Part shown: one piece after another, positions 1 to 6,703 of the stretch
Position numbering within the stretch: the first letter of the stretch is position 1
Layout: every line of letters starts with the position of its first letter
Source of the DNA: CBDFGQ01 sp965247295
Lineage (GTDB): Bacteria; Chloroflexota; Dehalococcoidia; Lucifugimonadales; JAGWBF01
Length of the DNA stretch: 45,028 nt
Assembly (NCBI GenBank): GCA_965247295.1
Contig: CBDFGQ010000002.1
Span: forward strand, 1-45,028
Reading direction: 5' to 3'
The notes under the pieces: generated by a model
Database searches by the model: none
What the model saw: the letters and a program-made list of their open reading frames with translations, nothing else
Told to the model about the DNA's origin: nothing
Translations under genes and position numbers: made by a program

Positions 1-46
1 CCTCCTCAATGCCATTGAGGCGCTCTCCCGGTTGAGCTACAGCCCC
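1..46 (-). tRNA. tRNA-Ala (GGC), partial, cut by window edge
   Basis: Read on the minus strand, this is the 5' part of a tRNA: the acceptor strand GGGGCTG, a D arm (GCTC..GAGC), and an anticodon stem CCTCA/TGAGG closing the 7-base loop ATGGCAT, which puts GGC in the anticodon position and so decodes Ala. The variable region, T arm and 3' acceptor strand lie beyond position 1. A promoter lies directly upstream (57-85). Confidence 0.9.
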
Positions 47-56
47 ACGTATATGT

Positions 57-85
57 AATATAGCAAAGCCCGTCGGGCGGCGCAA
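57..85 (-). promoter_or_regulatory. Promoter of tRNA-Ala
   Basis: On the minus strand there is a -35-like TTGCGC (80-85), a 17-base spacer and a -10 TATATT (57-62) preceded by TGC, an extended -10. The tRNA 5' end lies 10 bases after the -10. The -35 is weak; the -10 and the spacing are good. Confidence 0.6.
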
Positions 86-296
86 TGGTGGCTGCCCGCC
101 CCTTCGACGAGCTCAGGGTGAGCGGAGCAGGTTGGTATACGTTTGGGACGAGCGGAGAATACTTTATGCGCTCATCGTAAGCAACAGGGCAGCGTCTGTC
201 CCTGACCGGTCCTGCCTTCCTCGGTAGGAAGCCGCCAGAATTGGATGGAATTCACCCATGTCCCAGCCTTCTCCTGTCGAGGGAAAGAGCGAGGCG
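86..296. other. Intergenic stretch between tRNA-Ala and serS
   Basis: No coding region is supported. It holds a 24-base copy of a dispersed palindrome family (101-124, listed separately) and a short hairpin, CTTCCT-CGGT-AGGAAG (216-231), downstream of the serS stop. The hairpin has no T-run on the minus strand, so it is at best a weak terminator for serS. Confidence 0.5.
101..124. repeat. Dispersed palindrome-family copy (CTTCGAC..GCTCAGG core)
   Basis: The first 22 bases differ at 3 positions from the reverse complement of the hairpin at 21131-21157, so the window holds at least two members of one intergenic repeat family. Similar CTTCGACNNGCTCAGG sequences are common between genes in environmental bacterial genomes. 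The function is unknown. Confidence 0.55.
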
Positions 297-1562
297 CTAC
301 GGGGCTGGTATAATGTCGAAACCGGTGTATGGCCTAAGGACCTCGGGTATGACCACAGAACCGTCCGGCGTCTGATAATTCTCCAGGATGGCTATGACCA
401 CCCGGGGTAGGGCCAGGCCCGAGCCGTTGAGGGTATGTAGGTAGGCCGGTCGTGCTCCCGCCTCGGCGCGGTAGCGTATGCTGGCCCTGCGGGCCTGAAA
501 GTCGGTGCAATTAGAGCAGGAGCTCACCTCCAGCCACTCCTCACAGCCCGGCGCCCACATCTCGATGTCGTAGGACTTGGCCGAGGCGAAGCCCATCTCC
601 CCGGCGCACAGCACCAGCACCCGATGGCACAGTCCCAGACGGCGGCAGATGTCCTCGGCATCCGCCATCAGACGCTCCAGCTCGGCGTCGGAGGTCTCCG
701 GCTCCACGTACTTGTACAACTCCACCTTGTCGAACTGGTGGACCCGCTTGATGCCACGGGTGTCCCTGCCCGCGGCCGCCTTCTCCCGGCGGAAGCAGGG
801 GGTGAATGCCGTATAGTACAGGGGAAGGGTTCCGGGGGCAAGAATTTCGTCCCGGTGTAGACCCGTCAGGGGCACCTCGGCGGTGGGGATGAGCCACAGG
901 TCGTCTTCCTCGTCGTGGTACAGGTTACTGCCGAACTTAGGCAGGTTGCCGGAGCCCTCCATGACCTCCCGCTTCACCAACGCGGGTAGATCGACCTCCT
1001 GGTAACCGTGCTCCCCTGTGTGCAGGTCCAGCATCCAGTTAATCAGGGCCCGCTCCAGCTTTGCCCCCATGCCCCTTAGAATGAAAAAGCGGGTGCCCGA
1101 GAGCTTGGCGCCCCGTTGGAAGTCAATGATCCCCAGGCGCTCTCCCAACTCCCAGTGAGGGACGGGGGTGAAGTCGAAGCTGGGAGGCTCTCCCCAGGTC
1201 CTCACCACTACGTTATCGTGTTCCGAGGTGCCCGGTGGCACGTCCTGTCCGGGAAGGTTGGGAAGCTCCAGCAGCAGGGCGTTCAAGGCGGTCTCCAGCT
1301 CGGAATCCTCCTGGTCCAGGAGCTTGATCTCGTCTCCCACCTGCCGTAGCTCTTCGATCAGGGCCTGTGGCCTGTCTGGGGTCTGGCCGATCCTCTTGCT
1401 GGCTTCATTGCGCCGGGCCCTGAGCTCGTCCCCCTGGTGGATCACGTGCCGCCGCCGGCGGTCCAGGTCTATGAGCTTCTGGATGTGTACGTCCTCTCCA
1501 CGCTTGAGGAGGGCCTGCCGGACGTACTCGGGGTCTTTCCTGATTAGCTCCAGGGAGAGCAT
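297..1562 (-). CDS. serS: Seryl-tRNA synthetase
   Basis: This cytoplasmic class II aminoacyl-tRNA synthetase charges tRNA-Ser (and tRNA-Sec, where present) with serine using ATP. The 421-residue length is normal for bacterial SerRS. Residues about 25-100 are charged and heptad-like, matching the N-terminal tRNA-binding coiled-coil arm. The TAEVPL serine-site segment is at 227-232, class II motif 2 (FRREKAAAGRDTRG) at about 257-270, and motif 3 (GSGLALPRVVIAILENYQ) at about 380-397. The ATG start lies one base after the lysS stop, so translation is probably coupled to lysS. It is the last gene of the greA-lysS-serS unit. Confidence 0.97.
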   Translation of the reverse strand: MLSLELIRKDPEYVRQALLKRGEDVHIQKLIDLDRRRRHVIHQGDELRARRNEASKRIGQTPDRPQALIEELRQVGDEIKLLDQEDSELETALNALLLELPNLPGQDVPPGTSEHDNVVVRTWGEPPSFDFTPVPHWELGERLGIIDFQRGAKLSGTRFFILRGMGAKLERALINWMLDLHTGEHGYQEVDLPALVKREVMEGSGNLPKFGSNLYHDEEDDLWLIPTAEVPLTGLHRDEILAPGTLPLYYTAFTPCFRREKAAAGRDTRGIKRVHQFDKVELYKYVEPETSDAELERLMADAEDICRRLGLCHRVLVLCAGEMGFASAKSYDIEMWAPGCEEWLEVSSCSNCTDFQARRASIRYRAEAGARPAYLHTLNGSGLALPRVVIAILENYQTPDGSVVIPEVLRPYTGFDIIPAP

Positions 1563-1563
1563 G

Positions 1564-3057
1564 TCAGTCCCTTGACCGCAGCTGGGGAAACAGCACGGCG
1601 TCTCGGATGGTGGGCTGGCCGGTGAGTATCATCACAAGGCGGTCTATTCCGATTCCCAGGCCTCCCGTGGGCGGCATGCCGTAGGCCAGGGCCTCCAGGT
1701 AGTCGCTATCCGTTCGCTCGGCCTCCTCCTCGCCGTACTGCGTTCTCCACGACTCCTGTGCCATAAACCGGCTTGTCTGTTCGTCGGGGTCGTTGAGCTC
1801 CGTAAAGGAGTTGGCGATCTCCATGCCGCCCACAAAGCCCTCGAATCTCTCCACCAGGGCCCCGTCGTCTCCCTTTTGCTTCGCGAGGGGCGACATCTCC
1901 TTGGGATAGTCCAGAACGAAGGTCGGCTCTATGAGCTGGGGCTCCACCGTCAAAGTGAAAAGCTTGTCGAAGACCTTGAAGCTGGCATCGCCCAGGTCCA
2001 GCCCCCTCCTTCTTCCCTCGGCTGCCAGGTCGTGAAGGGGCTTCTGGCTGTGGATGTAGGGGTCCAGGTCTATGCCACTGTGTCTCTCAACGGACTCACA
2101 GAAGGTGATTCTACGCCAGGGAGGTTCCAGATCCAGGTCATGCTCCCGGTAGCGCAACCGCGTCGTGCCCAGGACCTCCCGAGCCACGGTGGAGACCATC
2201 TCCTCCACCATGCTCATAACATCGTTGTAGTCGGCGTAGGCCTCATAGCTCTCCAGCATGGTGAACTCGGGATTGTGGTCCTGGTCCATGCCCTCGTTCC
2301 TGAACACCCTGCCCAGCTCGTACACCTTGTCGAAGCCGCCCACGATCAGGCGTTTCAGATACAGTTCGGTGGCTATTCGGAGGTAAAGTCGCTGGTCCAG
2401 GCTGTGATGGTGGGTTATGAAGGGTCGGGCCAGGGCTCCGGCGGCCACTGGTACGAGGACCGGCGTGTCGACCTCAATGAAGCCCCGGCCGTCGAGAAAT
2501 GAGCGTATGGAGTTGATGATCTTGCTACGCTGGAGGAAGACCTCCTTGACACCTGGGTTGGAGATGAGGTCCACGTAGCGCTGCCGGTACCGCTGCTCGA
2601 TATCCCTTAGACCGTGCCACTTCTCTGGAAGGGGCCTCAAGGATTTGGCTAGAATCGTCAATTTCTGGGCTTCCACCGTTATCTCTCCAGTGCGGGTACG
2701 AAAAAGGGCACCACGCACGCCCAGGAAATCGCCAAGGTCCAGGTCCTTTATTAGCTGGTATCCGTCCTCCAGGATATCTCGGCGTAGGTGAGCCTGGATC
2801 TTCCCAGACCCGTCTCTCAGGTCCAGAAAGGTGGCTTTCCCCATTACCCTCAGGGACATGATGCGTCCGGCCACCGATACGGGCCCCGCCCTCGCGCCCT
2901 CTCCCAGCCGCACCTCTTCCTCGTGGAATAGGCTCAGGGCATCATTAGTAGTGCCGGTTCTCTGGTAGCGAGGTGGAAAGGGATCGATGCCTAGCTGGCG
3001 AAGATGATCCAGCTTATCCTTGCGGCTCCGAAGGAGCTCTTGACCTCTTTCTGGCAT
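1564..3057 (-). CDS. lysS: Lysyl-tRNA synthetase, class II
   Basis: LysRS charges tRNA-Lys with lysine in the cytoplasm. The 497-residue protein has the expected architecture: an N-terminal OB-fold anticodon-binding domain (about 60-150, with a typical GKATFLDLRDGSGKIQ stretch) and a class II catalytic core. Motif 2 reads GRVFRNEGMDQDHNPEFTML, and motif 3 near the C-terminus reads GGLGIGIDRLVMILTGQPTI. The lysine-site segment FVLDYPKEMSPLAK is intact. The gene starts 24 bases after greA stops and ends one base before serS starts. It is probably transcribed from the greA promoter. Confidence 0.97.
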   Translation of the reverse strand: MPERGQELLRSRKDKLDHLRQLGIDPFPPRYQRTGTTNDALSLFHEEEVRLGEGARAGPVSVAGRIMSLRVMGKATFLDLRDGSGKIQAHLRRDILEDGYQLIKDLDLGDFLGVRGALFRTRTGEITVEAQKLTILAKSLRPLPEKWHGLRDIEQRYRQRYVDLISNPGVKEVFLQRSKIINSIRSFLDGRGFIEVDTPVLVPVAAGALARPFITHHHSLDQRLYLRIATELYLKRLIVGGFDKVYELGRVFRNEGMDQDHNPEFTMLESYEAYADYNDVMSMVEEMVSTVAREVLGTTRLRYREHDLDLEPPWRRITFCESVERHSGIDLDPYIHSQKPLHDLAAEGRRRGLDLGDASFKVFDKLFTLTVEPQLIEPTFVLDYPKEMSPLAKQKGDDGALVERFEGFVGGMEIANSFTELNDPDEQTSRFMAQESWRTQYGEEEAERTDSDYLEALAYGMPPTGGLGIGIDRLVMILTGQPTIRDAVLFPQLRSRD

Positions 3058-3081
3058 GTGGAAGAATCTCTAAGGAATAGG

Positions 3082-3549
3082 CTACTGGATCTTCGCGACC
3101 TCCAGCTTGATTTTACCCGCCGGTACGCTTACTTCGGTCACATCCCCCACGCCCTTCCCCAGGAGCGCCTTACCGATGGGTGATACGTTGGATATCGTGC
3201 CGTGTGCGGGATCGGCTTCGGCGCTGCCAATAATGGTATACTTGTCCCGCCGGCCCTTTTCATTGATGACCGTGACCTTTGACCCGATGGCCACTACGCT
3301 GGATGGCACCGATTTCTTCGGGATGACGATGGCGGTGTTGATCAGGTTGTCCAGGGTGAGGATGCGTCCCTCTGTAAAAGCCTGTTCGTTCTTTGCCTCG
3401 TCGTATTCGGCGTTATCTACCGTCCCTCCGATCTCCTTGGCCTTCTGGATGCGTTCGGCCACCATCTGGCGCCGGAGGGTGCGCAGTTCCTCTAGCTCCG
3501 CCTTTAGGTTGGCTAGACCCTTAGCAGTCAGGTAGGTCGGCTGGGCCAT
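3082..3549 (-). CDS. greA: Transcription elongation factor GreA
   Basis: GreA enters the secondary channel of RNA polymerase and stimulates cleavage of backtracked RNA. The 155-residue protein has the N-terminal coiled coil (about 1-75) and the C-terminal FKBP-like domain. The SD GGAGG lies 7 bases before the ATG. The coiled-coil tip reads GGTVDNAEYDEAKNEQ (residues 41-56). By alignment with E. coli GreA (GDLKENAEY), the tip Asp41 is Gly42 here and Glu44 is Asp45, so one of the two acidic residues that support Mg2+ chemistry is missing. The family call is secure; cleavage efficiency is open. It is the first gene of the greA-lysS-serS unit. Confidence 0.95.
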   Translation of the reverse strand: MAQPTYLTAKGLANLKAELEELRTLRRQMVAERIQKAKEIGGTVDNAEYDEAKNEQAFTEGRILTLDNLINTAIVIPKKSVPSSVVAIGSKVTVINEKGRRDKYTIIGSAEADPAHGTISNVSPIGKALLGKGVGDVTEVSVPAGKIKLEVAKIQ

Positions 3550-3617
3550 GGCGTTTCCTCCGGTAAAAAGACAAAAAGACTGAGGACCCCTTTCGGGCGA
3601 TCGTCCTAGTCACCTGG

Positions 3618-3646
3618 ATTGTAAACCAGTCGCGGGTTATTGTAAA
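3618..3646 (-). promoter_or_regulatory. Promoter of greA-lysS-serS
   Basis: On the minus strand TTTACA (3641-3646) is separated by 17 bases from TACAAT (3618-3623). Each hexamer matches the sigma-70 consensus at 5 of 6 positions. The predicted start near 3611 gives a leader of about 60 bases before the greA ATG. Confidence 0.65.
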
Positions 3647-3741
3647 GCATTTGTCCCGGTTCCATCAGCTTTAAACCGACGGGCGCCGGAGCAATTTCCT
3701 GTGAAATTTGAGAAAAGGTTAAAATTAGGGCGATTTTTGTC

Positions 3742-3771
3742 TTTACTAAAGGGCGTCATGTTATGTATAAT
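3742..3771 (+). promoter_or_regulatory. Promoter of rsmD-coaD
   Basis: TTTACT (3742-3747), an 18-base spacer and a perfect TATAAT (3766-3771). The TATAAT overlaps codons 2-3 of the longest rsmD reading frame, which argues that the ATG at 3763 is not the start. Transcription should begin near 3778, only about 9 bases before the preferred TTG start. Confidence 0.6.
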
Positions 3772-3786
3772 CCGCGGGCGAATCCA

Positions 3787-4338
3787 TTGCGTGTGGTAGG
3801 CGGGGCTGCCAAAGGCAGAAGGTTAAGGGGGGCGACGGTCTCCGGGGTGCGGCCGACCTCGGAACGAGTGCGGGGAGCCATCTTCAACGTCCTCGGCCCT
3901 TTAGACCTCAGACCACTTAGTGTGCTCGACCTGTACGCTGGCTCCGGCTCTCTTGGGATAGAGGCCTTGAGCCGGGGTGCGAGCCGGGCGGCCTTTGTGG
4001 AGCGACATCCACGCCAGTGCGCCGCAATCAGGGAGAATCTGGCGGCTACCGGATTCTCCGAGAGGGCCCAGGTCCACTGCATGGATACAGATAGGGCGCT
4101 TAAGGTCCTGGAGGGTCCCTATCATGTGGTCCTAATGGATCCGCCCTACAATATGGAGTCGTTGGACCTTCAGCTGGAAAACCTGGCGGCATCCACGCTC
4201 CTGGCGGAGGGGGCTATCGTAGTGGTGGGCCATTCCAAGAGGGTGCCTTTGAAGGGTGGTTACCGGAGCCTGGTCCCGGCCGGTACTTACCGTTACGGCG
4301 ATAGTACGGTGGACTTCTTTGAGAAAGGAGGGGCCTAG
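3787..4338 (+). CDS. rsmD: 16S rRNA (guanine(966)-N(2))-methyltransferase RsmD
   Basis: RsmD methylates G966 of 16S rRNA using S-adenosylmethionine. The SAM-binding motif is DLYAGSGSLGIEALSRGA and the catalytic motif is DPPYN (MDPPYNMESL). I chose the TTG at 3787 over the ATG at 3763. It yields the family-typical opening MRVVGGAAKGRRLRG, and the ATG lies inside a TATAAT promoter element. No clear SD precedes the TTG, so translation may be nearly leaderless. If the ATG were used, the protein would have 8 extra residues. The stop TAG shares its G with the GTG start of coaD, implying translational coupling. Confidence 0.93.
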   Translation: MRVVGGAAKGRRLRGATVSGVRPTSERVRGAIFNVLGPLDLRPLSVLDLYAGSGSLGIEALSRGASRAAFVERHPRQCAAIRENLAATGFSERAQVHCMDTDRALKVLEGPYHVVLMDPPYNMESLDLQLENLAASTLLAEGAIVVVGHSKRVPLKGGYRSLVPAGTYRYGDSTVDFFEKGGA

Positions 4339-4823
4339 TGACCGCCGCCGTATACCCGGGGTCCTTCGACCCCGTCACCCTGGGGCATCTGGACATAGCC
4401 ACTCGGGCAGCGGCCATCTTCGACCGGGTTATCGTCGCGGTATACGACACGCCGTCCAAGGCCATCCTTTTCAATACACAAGAGAGAGTGGAGCTCTTTA
4501 GACAGTCGGTGGAACACCTGCCAAACGTGGAAGTCACCAGCTTTTCCGGTCTGGTAGTCGGGTGCGCGCGCCAGTATGGGGCGAACGCAATCGTAAGGGG
4601 CCTGCGCAGTGGCTCGGACTTCGAGTACGAGTTCGAGATGAGCTACATGAACCGGATGCTGGCCCCTGACGTGGAGGTGGTGAGCCTGATGGCGAGCCTG
4701 CCGTACCAATTCTTGAGTTCCAGCCTCCTGAAAGAGGTAGCTGGACTAGGAGGTGATGTGGAGAGCCTGGTTCCGATTCATGTGTTGGAAGCCCTAAAAG
4801 GGAAGATACAGTCCAAATTCTAG
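4338..4823 (+). CDS. coaD: Phosphopantetheine adenylyltransferase
   Basis: CoaD transfers AMP from ATP to 4'-phosphopantetheine, the penultimate step of coenzyme A synthesis. At 161 residues it is the usual size. The nucleotidyltransferase signature TLGH (residues 14-17, within YPGSFDPVTLGHLDI) corresponds to the (H/T)xGH motif. The second signature, SSSLLKEVAGLGGD, matches the ISST/SSxxKE region. The stretch IVRGLRSGSDFEYEFEMSYM matches the substrate-binding segment. The GTG start overlaps the rsmD stop by one base. The rsmD-coaD pairing is common in bacteria. Confidence 0.96.
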   Translation: MTAAVYPGSFDPVTLGHLDIATRAAAIFDRVIVAVYDTPSKAILFNTQERVELFRQSVEHLPNVEVTSFSGLVVGCARQYGANAIVRGLRSGSDFEYEFEMSYMNRMLAPDVEVVSLMASLPYQFLSSSLLKEVAGLGGDVESLVPIHVLEALKGKIQSKF

Positions 4824-4850
4824 GAGGATCATCGTTGGAAGGGGGTTATC

Positions 4851-5336
4851 ATGGACATCATTAACATCATAGACAGGCTGGATGCTCTGGTTAATACCAG
4901 CCCCAAAATGCCCGCCACACGCAGCAGGCTTGTGGACGCGGAGAAGATAATGGAGCTGGTTGAGCAGCTTAGGCTTGCCATCCCCCAGGACGTAAAGGCG
5001 GCACAGGAGATAATCGAGAAGAAAGACGCCCTCCAGAGCCAGGCCCAGCTCGATGCCAGACGGATCAGGGGCGAGGCGGAGGAGGAGTTTCGGCTCAGGG
5101 TTGACCAGAGCGAGCTGATGGCCGCTGCCCGTCGCAACGCCCAAGAGCTGTTGGAGGAGAGCGAGCGGAAGGCCAGCAGGATCGTGGAGCAAGCCGAGGT
5201 CCAGTGCCGGGCCAGCCAGGCAGATGCGGACACCTATGTTGTCCGGTCTTTGCGCACCCTCGAGCAGGAAACGGCTGCAGTCCTCAACACCGTCAGGAAG
5301 GGGCTGGACAGCCTGGGCGCCACCGTCAGGGCGTAG
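4851..5336 (+). CDS. Coiled-coil protein of unknown function (ATP-synthase-B/DivIVA-like composition)
   Basis: This 161-residue protein starts 27 bases after coaD in the same orientation, after a purine-rich stretch (GGAAGGGGG) suitable as an RBS. It has no signal peptide or membrane segment. Residues about 25-140 are rich in Ala, Glu, Gln and Arg with heptad spacing, typical of a long alpha-helical coiled coil. Such proteins are often labelled 'ATP synthase subunit B-like' by low-complexity similarity, but no ATP synthase genes are nearby and no membrane anchor exists. A cytoskeletal or DivIVA-like scaffold is equally possible. No function can be assigned from sequence. Confidence 0.7.
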   Translation: MDIINIIDRLDALVNTSPKMPATRSRLVDAEKIMELVEQLRLAIPQDVKAAQEIIEKKDALQSQAQLDARRIRGEAEEEFRLRVDQSELMAAARRNAQELLEESERKASRIVEQAEVQCRASQADADTYVVRSLRTLEQETAAVLNTVRKGLDSLGATVRA

Positions 5337-5589
5337 TCCTCAGGTGCCCTCCTAGGGGCTGACCGCGGGTCCCCCAGGCACCACGGATGCATACGTGGCC
5401 TCCGCAGCGCCCAATCTGTGGCTGGGTGGTAGCCAGTATCCACTGTGCGCCGACCCACGCCTCGGATGTGGAGCCAGCACTGCATAGCGGGGGAGGGGGC
5501 TGTCGGTTGCACGTTCCAGACACGGCCCAGGCTCCGTTCAGGTTGAAGGGCGGCTCAGGAGCCCCCGGACATCCCCGCTTTGTCCGTTA

Positions 5590-5618
5590 TTGACACCCAC
5601 TAACCCCTATGCTAGCAT
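5590..5618 (+). promoter_or_regulatory. Promoter of the YkgJ-family gene
   Basis: A perfect TTGACA (5590-5595), a 17-base spacer and TAGCAT (5613-5618) preceded by TGC, an extended -10. The TTG of the longest downstream reading frame is this -35 element itself, so that frame's start must lie further downstream. Confidence 0.7.
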
Positions 5619-5646
5619 CGCCCTTGATCAGGCTAGGGGGCTGAAC

Positions 5647-6306
5647 ATGCTCTCAAATATCTACCGGCAGTACGAAAAGCTCCTAGCGGACGTAGACTGG
5701 GAGTTCGATCGGGTACGCAACGTTTTTATCGAGCGGATGCAATGCCGCAACGGCTGTAGTAGCTGCTGCAGTCAGCTCTTTCCCATCAGTGTAATCGAAG
5801 CTGCCTATATATCCAGGGCCGTCAAACAGTTGGACCCCGCGACACAGGAAAAGATGAAGGGACAGGCCCGGGCCTACCTTGCGGATCTAACGGGTGCGGA
5901 GTTTGACGAAGGCCAGGATATAGAGGCCCATAGCGACCAGGTAAGTGCCGCCCTTGACAGGCTGGTCGGCCGGCATCACATACCATGCCCGGCCTTGAAA
6001 GACGACGCCTGCACAATTTACAGCCACCGGCCCATTATCGCCCGGAAGTATGGCATACCGCTATGGAATCCCAAGAAACCCAATGTCCTCCAGGCCTGCG
6101 AGCTTAACTTCAAGGCAGGTGAGGTTATCGAGGTCGAAGGGCTGGTCGAGCCGCAGATGGAACTGGAATACCAGTGGCTGGCCCTGAAGACCGACGTCCA
6201 CCGGACCCTGAAGCTGCCGGACCACGTGGCCACCGTAGCGTCGGCCATACTGTTTAACTACGAGGCGCTGGTCGAAGAGAAGATCGCCCAGATAACCGAG
6301 GAATAG
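5647..6306 (+). CDS. YkgJ-family cysteine-cluster protein
   Basis: 219 residues from the ATG at 5647. This start has an SD AGGGGG (5635-5640) 6 bases upstream and lies about 20 bases after the predicted transcription start. The longer frame from TTG 5590 would start inside the -35 box. The protein has the family's cysteine cluster CRNGCSSCC near residues 33-41 and a second pair of cysteines in CPALKDDACTIYSHRP, followed by an R-K-Y region, as in zinc- or iron-chelating-type UPF0153/YkgJ proteins (PF03692). These cysteines are thought to bind a metal or Fe-S cluster. The biological role of the family is not well defined. It is the last gene before the left island repeat. Confidence 0.8.
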   Translation: MLSNIYRQYEKLLADVDWEFDRVRNVFIERMQCRNGCSSCCSQLFPISVIEAAYISRAVKQLDPATQEKMKGQARAYLADLTGAEFDEGQDIEAHSDQVSAALDRLVGRHHIPCPALKDDACTIYSHRPIIARKYGIPLWNPKKPNVLQACELNFKAGEVIEVEGLVEPQMELEYQWLALKTDVHRTLKLPDHVATVASAILFNYEALVEEKIAQITEE

Positions 6307-6321
6307 CTGCCCAATGGTCTA

Positions 6322-6357
6322 AGGGCTAGACCCTTCCAACGAGTTCCAGTCTTAGAC
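6322..6357. repeat. Left 36-bp direct repeat bounding the island
   Basis: It is identical to 10842-10877 at 35 of 36 positions; the only difference is A at 6328 versus T at 10848. The shared 29-base core begins GACCCTTCCAACGAG and ends TTCCAGTCTTAGAC. In this copy the core is embedded in hairpins: AAGGG-ctaga-CCCTT (6321-6335) and CCAGTC-tta-GACTGG (6346-6360). The second is incomplete in the right copy. It starts 16 bases after the YkgJ gene stops. Confidence 0.85.
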
Positions 6358-6442
6358 TGGATTTCCCAGATAGGCTAAAGCAGTGGTCGGCGTTCCTGTG
6401 ATTACTATGAACGTTCTGCTTATAATATGGATATGATGGGCG

Positions 6443-6466
6443 TTTGGGTATTATAATACACCCAAA
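6443..6466. repeat. AT-rich palindrome
   Basis: TTTGGG (6443-6448) and CCCAAA (6461-6466) flank the perfectly self-complementary TATTATAATA. It could be an operator, a transposon-end remnant or a hairpin. No gene starts immediately beside it. Confidence 0.5.
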
Positions 6467-6487
6467 ATGTTAGGCATTGGCTTCTGA

Positions 6488-6649
6488 TTACGTAATCGTA
6501 TTGCAGGCACCTTATGGGTGACGGCGAATATACCCCATATCAAGCTCAACTTTGCCTCCAAAGTACTCCTGGAGTTTCGCGGTGCTAGCATTACCTCAGA
6601 CGCAGGACTGCTGGCATGCAGAGAGCTTGATATGGGGAATTCCGGATAA
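6488..6649 (+). pseudogene. IS1380-like transposase N-terminal remnant
   Basis: In one frame the DNA reads ...IKLNFASKVLLEFRG followed by ASITSDAGLLACRELDMG and then a stop at 6647-6649. The ITSDAGLLAxRELD stretch resembles the N-terminus of IS1380-family transposases, whose proteins are more than 400 residues long. Only about 50 codons survive, so it is a dead fragment. CCCCATATCAAGCTC (6533-6547) and its exact reverse complement (6623-6637) form a 15-bp inverted repeat inside it, which may mark a past rearrangement. The family call rests on a short match. Confidence 0.5.
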
Positions 6650-6703
6650 TATAACATTGTTGACATTTCATGGCGGCGAGTTTGGAGCAGGCGCGGCCCC
6701 CGC

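Larger units (their letters stand above)
6307..6703. other. Gene-poor left end of the accessory island
   Basis: From left to right it holds the left direct repeat (6322-6357), overlapping short inverted repeats, an AT-rich palindrome (6443-6466), a transposase remnant (about 6488-6649) that carries a 15-bp inverted repeat, and a lone TTGACA (6660-6665) with no clear -10 at the right distance. No intact gene is supported. Confidence 0.6.

Noticed and set aside
4851..5336. Annotation as ATP synthase subunit B
   Set aside because: There is no membrane anchor and no ATP synthase neighbours; the similarity is only coiled-coil composition.
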